Assembly (NCBI GenBank): GCA_964551295.1
Contig: CAZKDJ010000045.1
Coordinates: 1 to 24,923, forward strand
Direction: 5' to 3'
DNA from: JAFGED01 sp964551295
Lineage (GTDB): Bacteria; Chloroflexota; Anaerolineae; B4-G1
Length of the DNA: 24,923 bases
Below the pieces are notes generated by a model, which was given only the letters and a program-made list of their open reading frames with translations, was not told where the DNA came from and ran no database searches. Below, piece after piece: positions 1-7,741 of this stretch; position 1 is the first letter of the stretch, and each line of letters begins with the position of its first letter. A program made the position numbers and the translations under genes.

Positions 1-684
1 TCTTGGATTCGCCCCATCATACCACAGTTTGAAGTGACGAAAAGCCAGCCAGGGGTTCCCCCCATCATTGCCACCCTGGGAACCATGAGCATCTTCCGCG
101 GGGCTGTGTTTCTATACAGCCAGGGGACGTGGATCAACGCGTTTGAGATGTCCCCAAGTTTCAAGCTACTGGCTAAAGGAACGACACTTGGCCTACCGAA
201 CCTGGTTATTTTCGCCCTGGTCGTGAGTGGCATTGTGTACGGTTTCCTCAACCACACCTGTACCGGCAGAGATGTGTATGCCATAGGAAGCAATCCTGAG
301 GCAGCCCAAGTGGCCGGTATTCACGTGCCACGGACCACTTTTATCGTTTACGTATTCTCTGGCCTGCTATGTGGTTTGGCCGGTGTGTTGTGGTCTTCTC
401 GCTTCGAAGCGGCTCAAACCAACACAGCCCTGGGATTCGAGCTACAAACGGTAGCAGCCTCGGTGGTCGGGGGGGTGAACATCTTGGGCGGGAGCGGCAC
501 TGTCACCGGGGTGCTATTGGGCACGCTGCTGCTGGGGATCGTCAACAACGCCTTGACCTTGGTGCGTATCTCCCCTTTCTGGCAGTTAGCCGTACAAGGG
601 GCTCTCATCTTGCTGGCCGTCATCATCGACTCGGCGATTCTACGTCGCCTGCAACAAACGCTGACGCTGAGGAGAGAATCATGA
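1..684 (+). CDS. CUT2-family sugar ABC transporter permease, 5' part missing
   Basis: Membrane permease subunit of a ribose/rhamnose/AI-2 class importer (RbsC-like, BPD_transp_2 family). The frame is open from base 1, so the gene starts outside the window and about a third of a normal ~330-residue permease is missing. Visible family marks are PPIIATLGTMSIFRG, the cytoplasmic-loop motif YAIGSNPEAAQVAG and the glycine-rich VVGGVNILGGSGT, followed by hydrophobic helices to the C-terminus. It resembles the permease at 3320-4384 more than its immediate neighbour, so the operon carries two permease pairs. The stop overlaps the next start (ATGA). The residues read from bases 1-50 do not look like the usual helix before the PPIIATLGT motif, so the extreme 5' end may be a rearrangement or a sequence-end error. 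The sugar cannot be read from the sequence. Confidence 0.85.
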   Translation, partial: SWIRPIIPQFEVTKSQPGVPPIIATLGTMSIFRGAVFLYSQGTWINAFEMSPSFKLLAKGTTLGLPNLVIFALVVSGIVYGFLNHTCTGRDVYAIGSNPEAAQVAGIHVPRTTFIVYVFSGLLCGLAGVLWSSRFEAAQTNTALGFELQTVAASVVGGVNILGGSGTVTGVLLGTLLLGIVNNALTLVRISPFWQLAVQGALILLAVIIDSAILRRLQQTLTLRRES

Positions 685-1793
685 CGACCCAGACCAAGGC
701 CAGCCCGGCTCATCCCTCGCGGCATCCCCTGCTAGTCTATCTCTCGCGCTGGGAATGCCTGCTGGTGGCTCTGATCGTCGTGACGAGTGCGGTCAACAGC
801 ATACTTTCCCCCTACTTTTTGGAGACGCAGAATCTTTTCAGGGCCTCTTCGGATTTTATGGAAATCGGATTGATGATGCTGCCGATGGTCCTCATCATCG
901 TCTCCGGCAACCTGGACCTCTCGGTGGCGTCTAACCTGGGGATGTGCGCCTCTCTTATGGGCTGGCTGTTCAACAATGGCTGGAACATCTGGCTGGCAGC
1001 GGGGGCCGCCTTGGTCCTGGGGGGAATGGCGGGTGTATTGAACGGGTTCCTCATTGCCCGGACCAAGCTGCCGGCGCTGGTGGTCACGCTGGGAACGTTT
1101 GCCTTCTATCGCGGAATAGCTTTCGTCTTGCTGGGAGATCAAGCCGCCCGAGGCTATCCCAGTTCATTCACCTACCTGGGACAAGGGACGCTGGGAAACA
1201 CGCCAATCCCCTTCTCATTGGCCTTGTTTCTGGCCTTTGCGCTGATCTATGGCATAGTGTTGCACAAGACGATGTTTGGCTGTTCCCTATACGCCATTGG
1301 AAACAACGAAGAAGCGTGCCGCTACTCTGGTGTAGCCGTCGATCAAGCCAAGACAATAGCCTTTGGACTATCTGGAGTGATGTCGGCGCTGGCGGGTATC
1401 ATTCTTGCGGCGCGCTTTGGCAGCACACGCCCCGATATTGCTACGGGAATGGAGCTGGACGTGATCACAGCTACCGTAGTGGGCGGCATCAACATCTTTG
1501 GCGGTAGTGGGACGATGATTGGAGCCGTCTTGTCCCTTTGCTTGATCGGCATCGTGCGCTTTGGCATGGGATTGATGAACATCCCAGGGCAGGTTCAAAG
1601 CCTGGCCATTGGCTTCTTGCTGATCCTGGCCATTCTGGTGCCCCAGCTTGGACGCAGGCTGTCCTTGGGTAACATCCGGCTGGACAGAAAAACGACGATC
1701 TTGATGATTTTGGCAGCAATTGTGGTTGCGGCATTTGCGGGCTTTTTTATCTGGTCCCGGAGCTTGATTCTTGCACCGGCACCGGCATACTGA
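681..1793 (+). CDS. CUT2-family sugar ABC transporter permease
   Basis: A 370-residue inner-membrane permease of the RbsC/RhaP-Q/LsrC-D family. I place the start at the ATG at 681, which overlaps the previous stop (ATGA) and has a GAGGAG ribosome-binding site about 6 bases upstream; a longer upstream open frame there is not family-like. Marks are GNLDLSVASNLGMCASL near the N-terminal third, LPALVVTLGTFAFYRGIA, YAIGNNEEACRYSGV in the loop, and VVGGINIFGGSGTMIG. The C-terminus carries an extra hydrophobic stretch after the usual end of the family. Its closest relative in the window is the permease at 4377-5375. It probably pairs with the upstream permease to form one membrane channel. The family assignment is firm, the substrate is not known. 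Confidence 0.9.
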   Translation: MTTQTKASPAHPSRHPLLVYLSRWECLLVALIVVTSAVNSILSPYFLETQNLFRASSDFMEIGLMMLPMVLIIVSGNLDLSVASNLGMCASLMGWLFNNGWNIWLAAGAALVLGGMAGVLNGFLIARTKLPALVVTLGTFAFYRGIAFVLLGDQAARGYPSSFTYLGQGTLGNTPIPFSLALFLAFALIYGIVLHKTMFGCSLYAIGNNEEACRYSGVAVDQAKTIAFGLSGVMSALAGIILAARFGSTRPDIATGMELDVITATVVGGINIFGGSGTMIGAVLSLCLIGIVRFGMGLMNIPGQVQSLAIGFLLILAILVPQLGRRLSLGNIRLDRKTTILMILAAIVVAAFAGFFIWSRSLILAPAPAY

Positions 1794-1811
1794 TATACAG
1801 GGGAACGCTTG

Positions 1812-3323
1812 ATGGAAACACCTACTTTAAGATTGAGCCATATATCCAAGCGCTTTGACATGACTCAGGCATTGGACGACGTCTCGCTTGATCTGTATCC
1901 GGGCGAGATCCACGCACTGGTGGGTGAGAATGGGGCCGGCAAATCGACCCTGATCAAGATCGCCACAGGCGTTTACAGACCCGACCAGGGCGAGAGCGTG
2001 CTGGATGGTCAGCCTGTGCAGATTCACAACTCTCAAGAGGCACAGGCTTACGGCATCGCCGCCATCTATCAGGAACCGATGGTCTTTCCCGATTTGAACG
2101 TCGCCGAGAACATCTTTATCAGCCATCGCGGTCGTGGCCCCATTGTGCATTGGAGCAAGATGTACGAGGAAGCCAAGGCCATCCTGGCCAAGCTGGACGT
2201 CAACCTCGACGTGCGCATGTCGGCACGAGGTCTCACGCTGGCCGCCCAACAGGCGGTGGAGATCGCCAAGGCCATATCGCTCGACGTCCGTGTACTGATC
2301 ATGGACGAGCCGACTGCTGCGCTCTCGGCACACGAAGTGGCACAGCTCTTCGCGTTAATGCGGACGCTGCGCAGCCAGGGTGTTGCCATCTTGTTCATCG
2401 GGCACCGGCTAGAAGAAGTGCTAAAAGTGGCAGACCGAGTGAGCGTGCTGCGCGATGGAAAGCTGGTGTCATCCAAGCCGCGCAGCGAGGTCACATCCGG
2501 CGGGATCATCCGAGACATGGTAGGACGCGAGATCGAGAATTTCTTTGCCAAGAGCGCGGTGCAGCGCGGCGACCTAATGATGTCCGTACGCTCTCTGAAC
2601 AAAGAGAACGCTTTTCATGACATTAGCTTTGACGTGTATCGCGGCGAGGTGCTGGGTTTCGCCGGGCTGATCGGCTCGCGCCGCACCGATGTTGGACTGG
2701 CCTTGTTCGGGGTCGAGCCGGCCGATGCCGGTAAGGTTATCTTTGAGGGAGAGGAGCAGACAATTCGTTCACCCCGACAGGCGCTCCAACTTGGCATCGC
2801 CTATGTCACCGAAGATCGCCGTCAATTTGGGTTGACTATGCCCATGTCGATCGTATCCAACATCTCGCTGCCGATGCTGCGTAGATACTTGACGGGCTTG
2901 GGTTTGATCAAACGGCGAGACGAAACCGCCACCGCCGAAGAGTATCGGCAGAGGCTCTCAATTCGCACACCGTCCGTGAAGGGTGTGTTCGAGATGCTAT
3001 CCGGCGGCAACCAACAAAAGGTCATATTGAGCAAGTGGCTGAACACACGGCCGCAGATACTCATTCTCGACGAACCGACACGAGGCATCGACGTCGGCGC
3101 AAAAACCGAGGTACATCAGATCATCAACGAACTTGCCGCCCAAGGATTGGGAATCATCCTGATCTCGTCCGACATGCTCGAGATTATGGCGATGAGCGAT
3201 CGCATCTTGGTGATGCGTGAGGGCAGGCAGATGGGAATCCTCACTCGCGAGGAAGCAACTCAGGAAGCCATCTTAACTGCTGCCATGGGACAAAATGGTA
3301 GCCCAGCGGAGGTTGTACAATGA
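1812..3323 (+). CDS. CUT2-family sugar ABC transporter ATP-binding protein (double NBD)
   Basis: Cytoplasmic ATPase of a RbsA/MglA/RhaT-type importer with two fused nucleotide-binding domains (503 residues, normal length). Domain 1 has a complete Walker A (GENGAGKST, residues 38-46) and Walker B (VLIMDEPTAAL), but a weak signature (LTLAAQQ). Domain 2 has a degenerate Walker A (GLIGSRRTDV, without the GKS/T), a full LSGGNQQKV signature and Walker B (ILILDEPTRGID). This asymmetry is typical of the family, in which one composite site does most of the hydrolysis. A TTG lies immediately before the ATG at 1812; I chose the ATG, with GGGGA about 8 bases upstream. The stop overlaps the next start (ATGA). 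It is the only ATPase in the window for four permease genes; another may lie upstream. Confidence 0.95.
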   Translation: METPTLRLSHISKRFDMTQALDDVSLDLYPGEIHALVGENGAGKSTLIKIATGVYRPDQGESVLDGQPVQIHNSQEAQAYGIAAIYQEPMVFPDLNVAENIFISHRGRGPIVHWSKMYEEAKAILAKLDVNLDVRMSARGLTLAAQQAVEIAKAISLDVRVLIMDEPTAALSAHEVAQLFALMRTLRSQGVAILFIGHRLEEVLKVADRVSVLRDGKLVSSKPRSEVTSGGIIRDMVGREIENFFAKSAVQRGDLMMSVRSLNKENAFHDISFDVYRGEVLGFAGLIGSRRTDVGLALFGVEPADAGKVIFEGEEQTIRSPRQALQLGIAYVTEDRRQFGLTMPMSIVSNISLPMLRRYLTGLGLIKRRDETATAEEYRQRLSIRTPSVKGVFEMLSGGNQQKVILSKWLNTRPQILILDEPTRGIDVGAKTEVHQIINELAAQGLGIILISSDMLEIMAMSDRILVMREGRQMGILTREEATQEAILTAAMGQNGSPAEVVQ

Positions 3324-4384
3324 AACGGCTAAAACGTTACTTTCGTCCAGAGCAGCTTCGTGAGCTAAGCCTGGTCTTTTTGATGGGGCTCATCTTTTTG
3401 TTTTTCGGCACGCAGATCGAGGGCTATTTCAGCCCACGCATTTTCAACCGTGTCACCAGCGATGTGGCAATTATCGCCGTGGTCGCTATCGGAGAAACCC
3501 TGGTTCTGCTGACGCGCAACTATGATCTGTCGGTCGGCTCAATCGTCGGCTTGACAGCGTTTGCCGTCGGCAAGTTACTTTCCTTCCACCCCGACACGCT
3601 GCCGATAGTTGCCCTCTTGGCGGCCATTGGCCTGGGTATAGCGATGGGCTTGATAAACGGCCTTTTGGTCTCGTCCGGCCGGGTGCCCTCCCTCATCGCC
3701 ACCCTGGGGACCATGGCGATCTACCGTTCAACCCTGGTGGCGTATCCTGCTGGCACCAAGAACGTCGTGACCCATGACCTGCCAGAGTGGATTCTCGATC
3801 TCTGCCGTACACAGCTATTCTCCATCGGCGAATTCAAAATTAGGCCGGTGGTGGCCGGCGCATTGGTGCTGTTTGTCCTTTTTCAGCTCATGATCTCTTA
3901 CCAGCGATTCGGTCGTCGTCTGTACGCGGTCGGTTCGAACCCGGAGGCGGCGCGGATCGGGGGTCTGCCTTCACAGCGGCTTGTGCTGTCTGCTTTCATA
4001 ATATGCGGCGCAACAGCTGGGCTAGGAGGGTTTATGTATCTGGTACGCTACGGGGATCTCACACCCGCTGCCGCACAGGGGATGGAGATGGACGTGATCG
4101 CTGCGGCAGTGGTCGGCGGGGTCAGCACGATGGGGGGCAGTGGCACGATGATTGGCGTACTATTGGGCGCAATGATGATCAACCTGCTGCAGCAAAGCCT
4201 GCTGCGCTGGCTGGTGATCAGCAATTTCTGGGTGGATGCACTATTGGGCGCATTGATCCTGGTATCGGTCACCATTGACGCGGTGATCATCAATCGTCTG
4301 CGCGATGTATGGGCTCAACGCGGCCTAGAGGGTAATCCGGTCGATGAAAAAAAGATCATCGAGGAGGAAAGCCTTGATGCGTAG
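3320..4384 (+). CDS. CUT2-family sugar ABC transporter permease
   Basis: A 354-residue permease starting at an ATG that overlaps the ATPase stop, with GGAGG 7 bases upstream. Family marks are NYDLSVGSIVGL, VPSLIATLGTMAIYRS, YAVGSNPEAARIGGL and VVGGVSTMGGSGTMIG. It resembles the edge-truncated permease at 1-684 in its loop (GSNPEAA) and in its tail (ALILVSVTIDAVIINRL against ALILLAVIIDSAILRRL), which suggests duplication of a permease pair. The hydrophilic C-terminal tail ends in a Glu/Lys-rich segment that overlaps the start of the next gene. It would form the transport channel with the 4377-5375 product, energised by the ATPase just upstream. Confidence 0.92.
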   Translation: MKRLKRYFRPEQLRELSLVFLMGLIFLFFGTQIEGYFSPRIFNRVTSDVAIIAVVAIGETLVLLTRNYDLSVGSIVGLTAFAVGKLLSFHPDTLPIVALLAAIGLGIAMGLINGLLVSSGRVPSLIATLGTMAIYRSTLVAYPAGTKNVVTHDLPEWILDLCRTQLFSIGEFKIRPVVAGALVLFVLFQLMISYQRFGRRLYAVGSNPEAARIGGLPSQRLVLSAFIICGATAGLGGFMYLVRYGDLTPAAAQGMEMDVIAAAVVGGVSTMGGSGTMIGVLLGAMMINLLQQSLLRWLVISNFWVDALLGALILVSVTIDAVIINRLRDVWAQRGLEGNPVDEKKIIEEESLDA

Positions 4385-5375
4385 ATTAGGATGGCTCAAG
4401 AGTTGGGAAGGCTTGTTGCTTGTCATTCTCATTGTCATCATCGTCTTCAATGCGTCTTCGACACCGCACTATCTACAGGTTCAAAACCAGATCAACCTGT
4501 TTCAACTGCACATAGAAAAGATCATCGTCGCGCTGATCATGACCTTTATCATCATCAACGCCGAGATTGATCTGTCGGTTGCCTCGGTCATGGGGTTGGC
4601 AGGCTGTGTGATGGCATACCTATTTGAAAGAGGGTTGCCCTTTGGAGTGTGCCTTTTGGCCGGGCTTTTGACCGGCGTGCTGGCGGGAGCAGTCAATGGT
4701 TTCATGGTCTCGTACGTAGGGTTGACGTCTTTGATCGTCACCCTCGCCGGGTCGATTGGCTATCGTGGGCTGGCGCACGTGCTTTTGGAGAATCGCTCGA
4801 TAGGCAACTTTCCCGAGTGGTTTGACCGTTTGGGACAGCAACCGCTCATCGGTCCTTTCCCACTGGCTTTGATCGTCTTTTTTGTCTTGCTGATCATCGC
4901 CTTGATCATCCTGCAGAGATCTGCTGCCGGTCGCTACGTTTTCGTCATTGGGAATAGCAGCGATGTGGCGCGCTATTCAGGTGTCAACGTGCGTCGGGTC
5001 AAGATGATTCTGTTCATTGTGTCGGGCTCTGTTGCCGCCTTTGCGGGATTGTTGTTGGCCGCACGCTTGGGCTCGATGCGGGGCGATACCGCTCTAGGCG
5101 CCGAACTTGAGGTCATCACGATGGTCGTGCTGGGCGGGGTGAGTATCTTTGGCGGCACGGGTTCGATGTTTGGCGTTTTGCTGTCGATCCTGATCATTCT
5201 GAATCTGCGCAACGGGATGGGTTTGCTCAACATAACCGGTGAAATCCAGACCGGCGTGATCGGCATCCTGCTCATCCTGTCCGTGCTTGGACCCAACATC
5301 GGGCGATGGGTCACAGAGGCCTGGAACCGTCACCGTCGCGTTCAACACATGCATGATCGAGAGAAAGGAGGATAG
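4377..5375 (+). CDS. CUT2-family sugar ABC transporter permease
   Basis: A 332-residue permease of the same family. I start it at the ATG at 4377, which has a strong GAGGAGGAAA ribosome-binding site at 4361-4370 and overlaps the previous stop by eight bases. An in-frame ATG at 4344 lies upstream of that site and gives an implausible Lys/Arg-rich extension. Marks are AEIDLSVASVMGLAG, LTSLIVTLAGSIGYRG, FVIGNSSDVARYSGV and VLGGVSIFGGTGSMFG. The loop has lost the usual NPEAA and reads NSSDVA. It pairs structurally with the 3320-4384 product and is most similar to the 681-1793 product. The binding-protein genes begin 78 bases downstream. Confidence 0.92.
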   Translation: MRRLGWLKSWEGLLLVILIVIIVFNASSTPHYLQVQNQINLFQLHIEKIIVALIMTFIIINAEIDLSVASVMGLAGCVMAYLFERGLPFGVCLLAGLLTGVLAGAVNGFMVSYVGLTSLIVTLAGSIGYRGLAHVLLENRSIGNFPEWFDRLGQQPLIGPFPLALIVFFVLLIIALIILQRSAAGRYVFVIGNSSDVARYSGVNVRRVKMILFIVSGSVAAFAGLLLAARLGSMRGDTALGAELEVITMVVLGGVSIFGGTGSMFGVLLSILIILNLRNGMGLLNITGEIQTGVIGILLILSVLGPNIGRWVTEAWNRHRRVQHMHDREKGG

Positions 5376-5453
5376 TCTATAGACGATACCTTTTGTCAGA
5401 ACCTATAGTCCTGCAGTTCAATCCTAGGTAATTTTGAGAAAAGGAGAAAGAGG

Positions 5454-6578
5454 ATGTTTAAAAAGATAATGACGATGCTGGTAGTTTTGGCTGTGCTGCT
5501 GCTCGCGGCTTGTTGTCCGCCGGCAGCTACGGAAGAGCCGACAGGGGAGCCTGCCCAGCCAACAAAACCTGCGACAGAAGAACCCGCTGCTCTCTCCGGC
5601 GAAGTGGTTGAAGCCACTCCAGGGCAGGCGTTGGACATGGTGTTCCTGCCCAAGAACCTTGGCAATGCGGTGTTCGATGAGGCGCACGAAGGCGCATTGG
5701 AAGCCGCTCTAGAGCTGGAGAACCCGCAGGAATTGCAGTACCTGGCTCCCGCGTCTAGAGCTGCTGGGACCGAACAGATTCCCATCATCACCAACGCGAC
5801 CACACAGGGTGTCGACGCCATCATGATTTCCAACAACGCCGGCGACCAGATCGCCCCTGCTGCTCAGGCAGCCCGTGATGCCGGTATCGCCGTCGTCACC
5901 TGGGACTCGCCGATTCCCTCTGCGGAAGGCGAGCAGGTGTTCATCGCCCAGGTGGACTTTGACGAGACCGGCGAGGTGATGGCCGACATGGCGCTGAACA
6001 TCCTGGGTGAGGACGGGGGCAAGTTCGCGGTGCTGTCGGCTTCGCCTGACGCGGCCAACCAGAATGCCTGGATCGCCGCCATGGAGGAGGTGCTCGAGGA
6101 AGACAAGTACGCCAATCTGGAACTGCTGGACATCGTGTATGGGAATGACCAGTCGGAAGAGAGCTACCAGCAGGCGCTGGCATTGGTGGACAAGTATCCC
6201 GACATGGAGCTGATCATGGCGCCGACCACGGTGGGGATCGCGGCGGCGTCCAAGGCCATGCAGAACGAGGGGCTGTGTGAGGAGGTGAAAGTGAGCGGTC
6301 TGGGCCTGCCGAGCGAGATGGCCTCCTTCGTCAAGAACGGCTGCGCTCCCGAGTTTGCCCTGTGGAGTTTCGAGGACCTCGGCTACTTGACGTACTATGT
6401 CTCCTATCTGCTGGCAACGGGCGACCTGCAAGGCGTGGAAAGCGAGCAGTTTGCAGCCGGACGGATGGGCACATACACCATCGAGAAGGATCCCACGCGC
6501 GACGAAGGCTTGCGCGTCTTGATGGGGCCGTTCACCAAGTACAACGCGGGTAACATCGACGCAGCGGTCAATCCTTAG
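5454..6578 (+). CDS. Sugar-binding lipoprotein of CUT2 transporter (RhaS/LsrB-like)
   Basis: Extracellular solute-binding lipoprotein, 374 residues. The signal peptide ends in a lipobox LLAAC with the lipidated Cys at residue 20, followed by Cys-Pro-Pro and a Pro/Glu/Thr-rich tether to about residue 55. The mature domain is of the periplasmic-binding-protein type-1 class (Peripla_BP_4). VFLPKNLGNAVFD at its start resembles rhamnose-binding RhaS proteins, and PTTVGIAAASKAM and FALWSFEDLGYL lie further on. The ATG is preceded by a purine-rich AGGAGAAAGAGG. A possible weak promoter of its own (TTGTCA at 5393, TTCAAT at 5417) lies in the 78-base gap. It is paralogous to the next gene. Rhamnose or another deoxyhexose is only a guess from family resemblance. 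Confidence 0.9.
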   Translation: MFKKIMTMLVVLAVLLLAACCPPAATEEPTGEPAQPTKPATEEPAALSGEVVEATPGQALDMVFLPKNLGNAVFDEAHEGALEAALELENPQELQYLAPASRAAGTEQIPIITNATTQGVDAIMISNNAGDQIAPAAQAARDAGIAVVTWDSPIPSAEGEQVFIAQVDFDETGEVMADMALNILGEDGGKFAVLSASPDAANQNAWIAAMEEVLEEDKYANLELLDIVYGNDQSEESYQQALALVDKYPDMELIMAPTTVGIAAASKAMQNEGLCEEVKVSGLGLPSEMASFVKNGCAPEFALWSFEDLGYLTYYVSYLLATGDLQGVESEQFAAGRMGTYTIEKDPTRDEGLRVLMGPFTKYNAGNIDAAVNP

Positions 6579-6589
6579 GGCTTGGTAAA

Positions 6590-6627
6590 TTTCTTGCTTC
6601 TCCCCCGAAAGGGGGAGAAGCAAGAAA
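6590..6627 (+). other. Long perfect hairpin between two binding-protein genes
   Basis: A 17-bp perfectly paired stem (arms 6590-6606 and 6611-6627) closed by a GAAA tetraloop lies 11 bases after the first binding-protein stop. No U-run follows, so it is not a classical intrinsic terminator. By analogy with other binding-protein operons it may protect the upstream mRNA from 3' decay and set different levels for the two proteins. Confidence 0.85.
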
Positions 6628-6683
6628 GGAATCTCCCAGAGGCGTGCCATGAGAGGCACCAGACACAAAGAGGAGGAGAGGAT

Positions 6684-7694
6684 ATGAAATCCCAGTTCAA
6701 GCTGGGTTTTTCTCTACTCGGAGTCTTGCTAGTATTCCTGGGGGCAGCGGGATGCAGCGCACGCGCTACAATTCCAGATAGCCTACATTTCGTGTTCGTG
6801 CCCAAGAATCTCGGCAATCCCTATTTTGATACGGCCAACCTCGGCGCTCAAGAGGCAGCGGCCGAATTGGGAGTGACCGTGACCTACCTGGGTTCCGCCA
6901 CCGCCGATGCAACCGAGCAGATCCAACTGGTGAATTCCTTGATCGCCCAGAAAGTAGACGGCCTGGCCATTTCTGCCAATGATTCCGATGCATTGATGCC
7001 CACCGGTAGGACAGCCATTGAGGCCGGAATTCCCGTTGTCTCTTGGGATTCTCAGATCACTCCAGGCGGCAGGACGATACACGTGAACCAGGCGGTCGCC
7101 GAGGAGATCGGGCGCATTCAGGTCCAGATTATTACCGAACTCATCGGCGGCGAAGGACAGATTGCCATCCTCAGCGCGACTTCCACCGCGCCCAATCAGA
7201 ACGAGTGGATTGAGTGGATGAAGGACGAGCTCGCCAAGCCCGAATACGCCGATATTGAACTGGTGGCTATCGTTTATGGTGATGATGAGGACGAGAAAAG
7301 CTACAACGAGGCACAGGGGCTGATGAAATCATATCCCGAATTGAAGGGCATCATCTCACCAACCACTGTCGGTATCGCGGCATCCGCCAGTGCCGTGCAA
7401 GACGCGGGTAAAGTTGGCCAGGTGATGGTCACCGGATTGGGCACACCTAACCAGATGCGAGAGTACGTAAGGAGCGGCGCCGCGCCCAAGTTTGCCCTCT
7501 GGAGCCCTACCGACCTGGGCTACCTGACCATCCATACCCTCCACGCGATTGCCACCGGTCAAATTGATGGCAAACCGGGCGATACCTTTTCCGCAGGGAG
7601 ACTGGGCGAGTACACGATCGATGCGCATGGCGTGGTCCTGCTCGGCCCACCGATGGTGTTTGACGCACACAATATCGATGACTTTGACTTTTGA
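6684..7694 (+). CDS. Second sugar-binding lipoprotein of CUT2 transporter (paralogue)
   Basis: Solute-binding lipoprotein of 336 residues, starting at the ATG at 6684 behind AGGAGGAGAGG; in-frame codons upstream run through the hairpin and are not coding. The signal peptide ends in LGAAGC with the lipidated Cys at residue 24. The mature domain aligns with the preceding gene along its length: FVFVPKNLGNPYFD, SPTTVGIAASASAV, GLGTPNQMREYVRSGAAPKFALWSPTDLGYL (in two overlapping parts) and SAGRLGEYTID all have counterparts. The long Pro/Thr tether of the first protein is almost absent. Two divergent binding proteins for one transporter would widen its substrate range, or one belongs to a second transporter whose ATPase lies upstream of the window. 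Confidence 0.9.
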   Translation: MKSQFKLGFSLLGVLLVFLGAAGCSARATIPDSLHFVFVPKNLGNPYFDTANLGAQEAAAELGVTVTYLGSATADATEQIQLVNSLIAQKVDGLAISANDSDALMPTGRTAIEAGIPVVSWDSQITPGGRTIHVNQAVAEEIGRIQVQIITELIGGEGQIAILSATSTAPNQNEWIEWMKDELAKPEYADIELVAIVYGDDEDEKSYNEAQGLMKSYPELKGIISPTTVGIAASASAVQDAGKVGQVMVTGLGTPNQMREYVRSGAAPKFALWSPTDLGYLTIHTLHAIATGQIDGKPGDTFSAGRLGEYTIDAHGVVLLGPPMVFDAHNIDDFDF

Positions 7695-7705
7695 TCTTTT
7701 GGCGA

Positions 7706-7741
7706 TAGACAGTGTTCCACGGTGATGTTATAATCAGGGTA
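7706..7741 (+). promoter_or_regulatory. Sigma-70-type promoter, predicted leaderless
   Basis: TAGACA (7706-7711) and a perfect TATAAT (7729-7734) are separated by 17 bases. The ATG of the response regulator is at 7741, six bases after the -10 box, where transcription itself should begin. No ribosome-binding site fits between them, so the message is probably leaderless. Confidence 0.7.

Noticed and set aside
369..680. N-terminal extension of the second permease
   Set aside because: The frame is open upstream but overlaps the first permease and is not hydrophobic or conserved; the ATG at 681 has a ribosome-binding site and an ATGA overlap.
2640..2720. Degenerate second Walker A of the CUT2 ATPase as evidence of inactivation
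   Set aside because: Loss of the GKS/T in the second domain is normal for RbsA/MglA-type double ATPases.
5709..6668. Long minus-strand open frame opposite the first CUT2 binding protein
   Set aside because: Shadow of a GC-rich coding strand; its translation is His/Arg/Gly-rich without family features, while the plus strand has a lipobox and a conserved fold.
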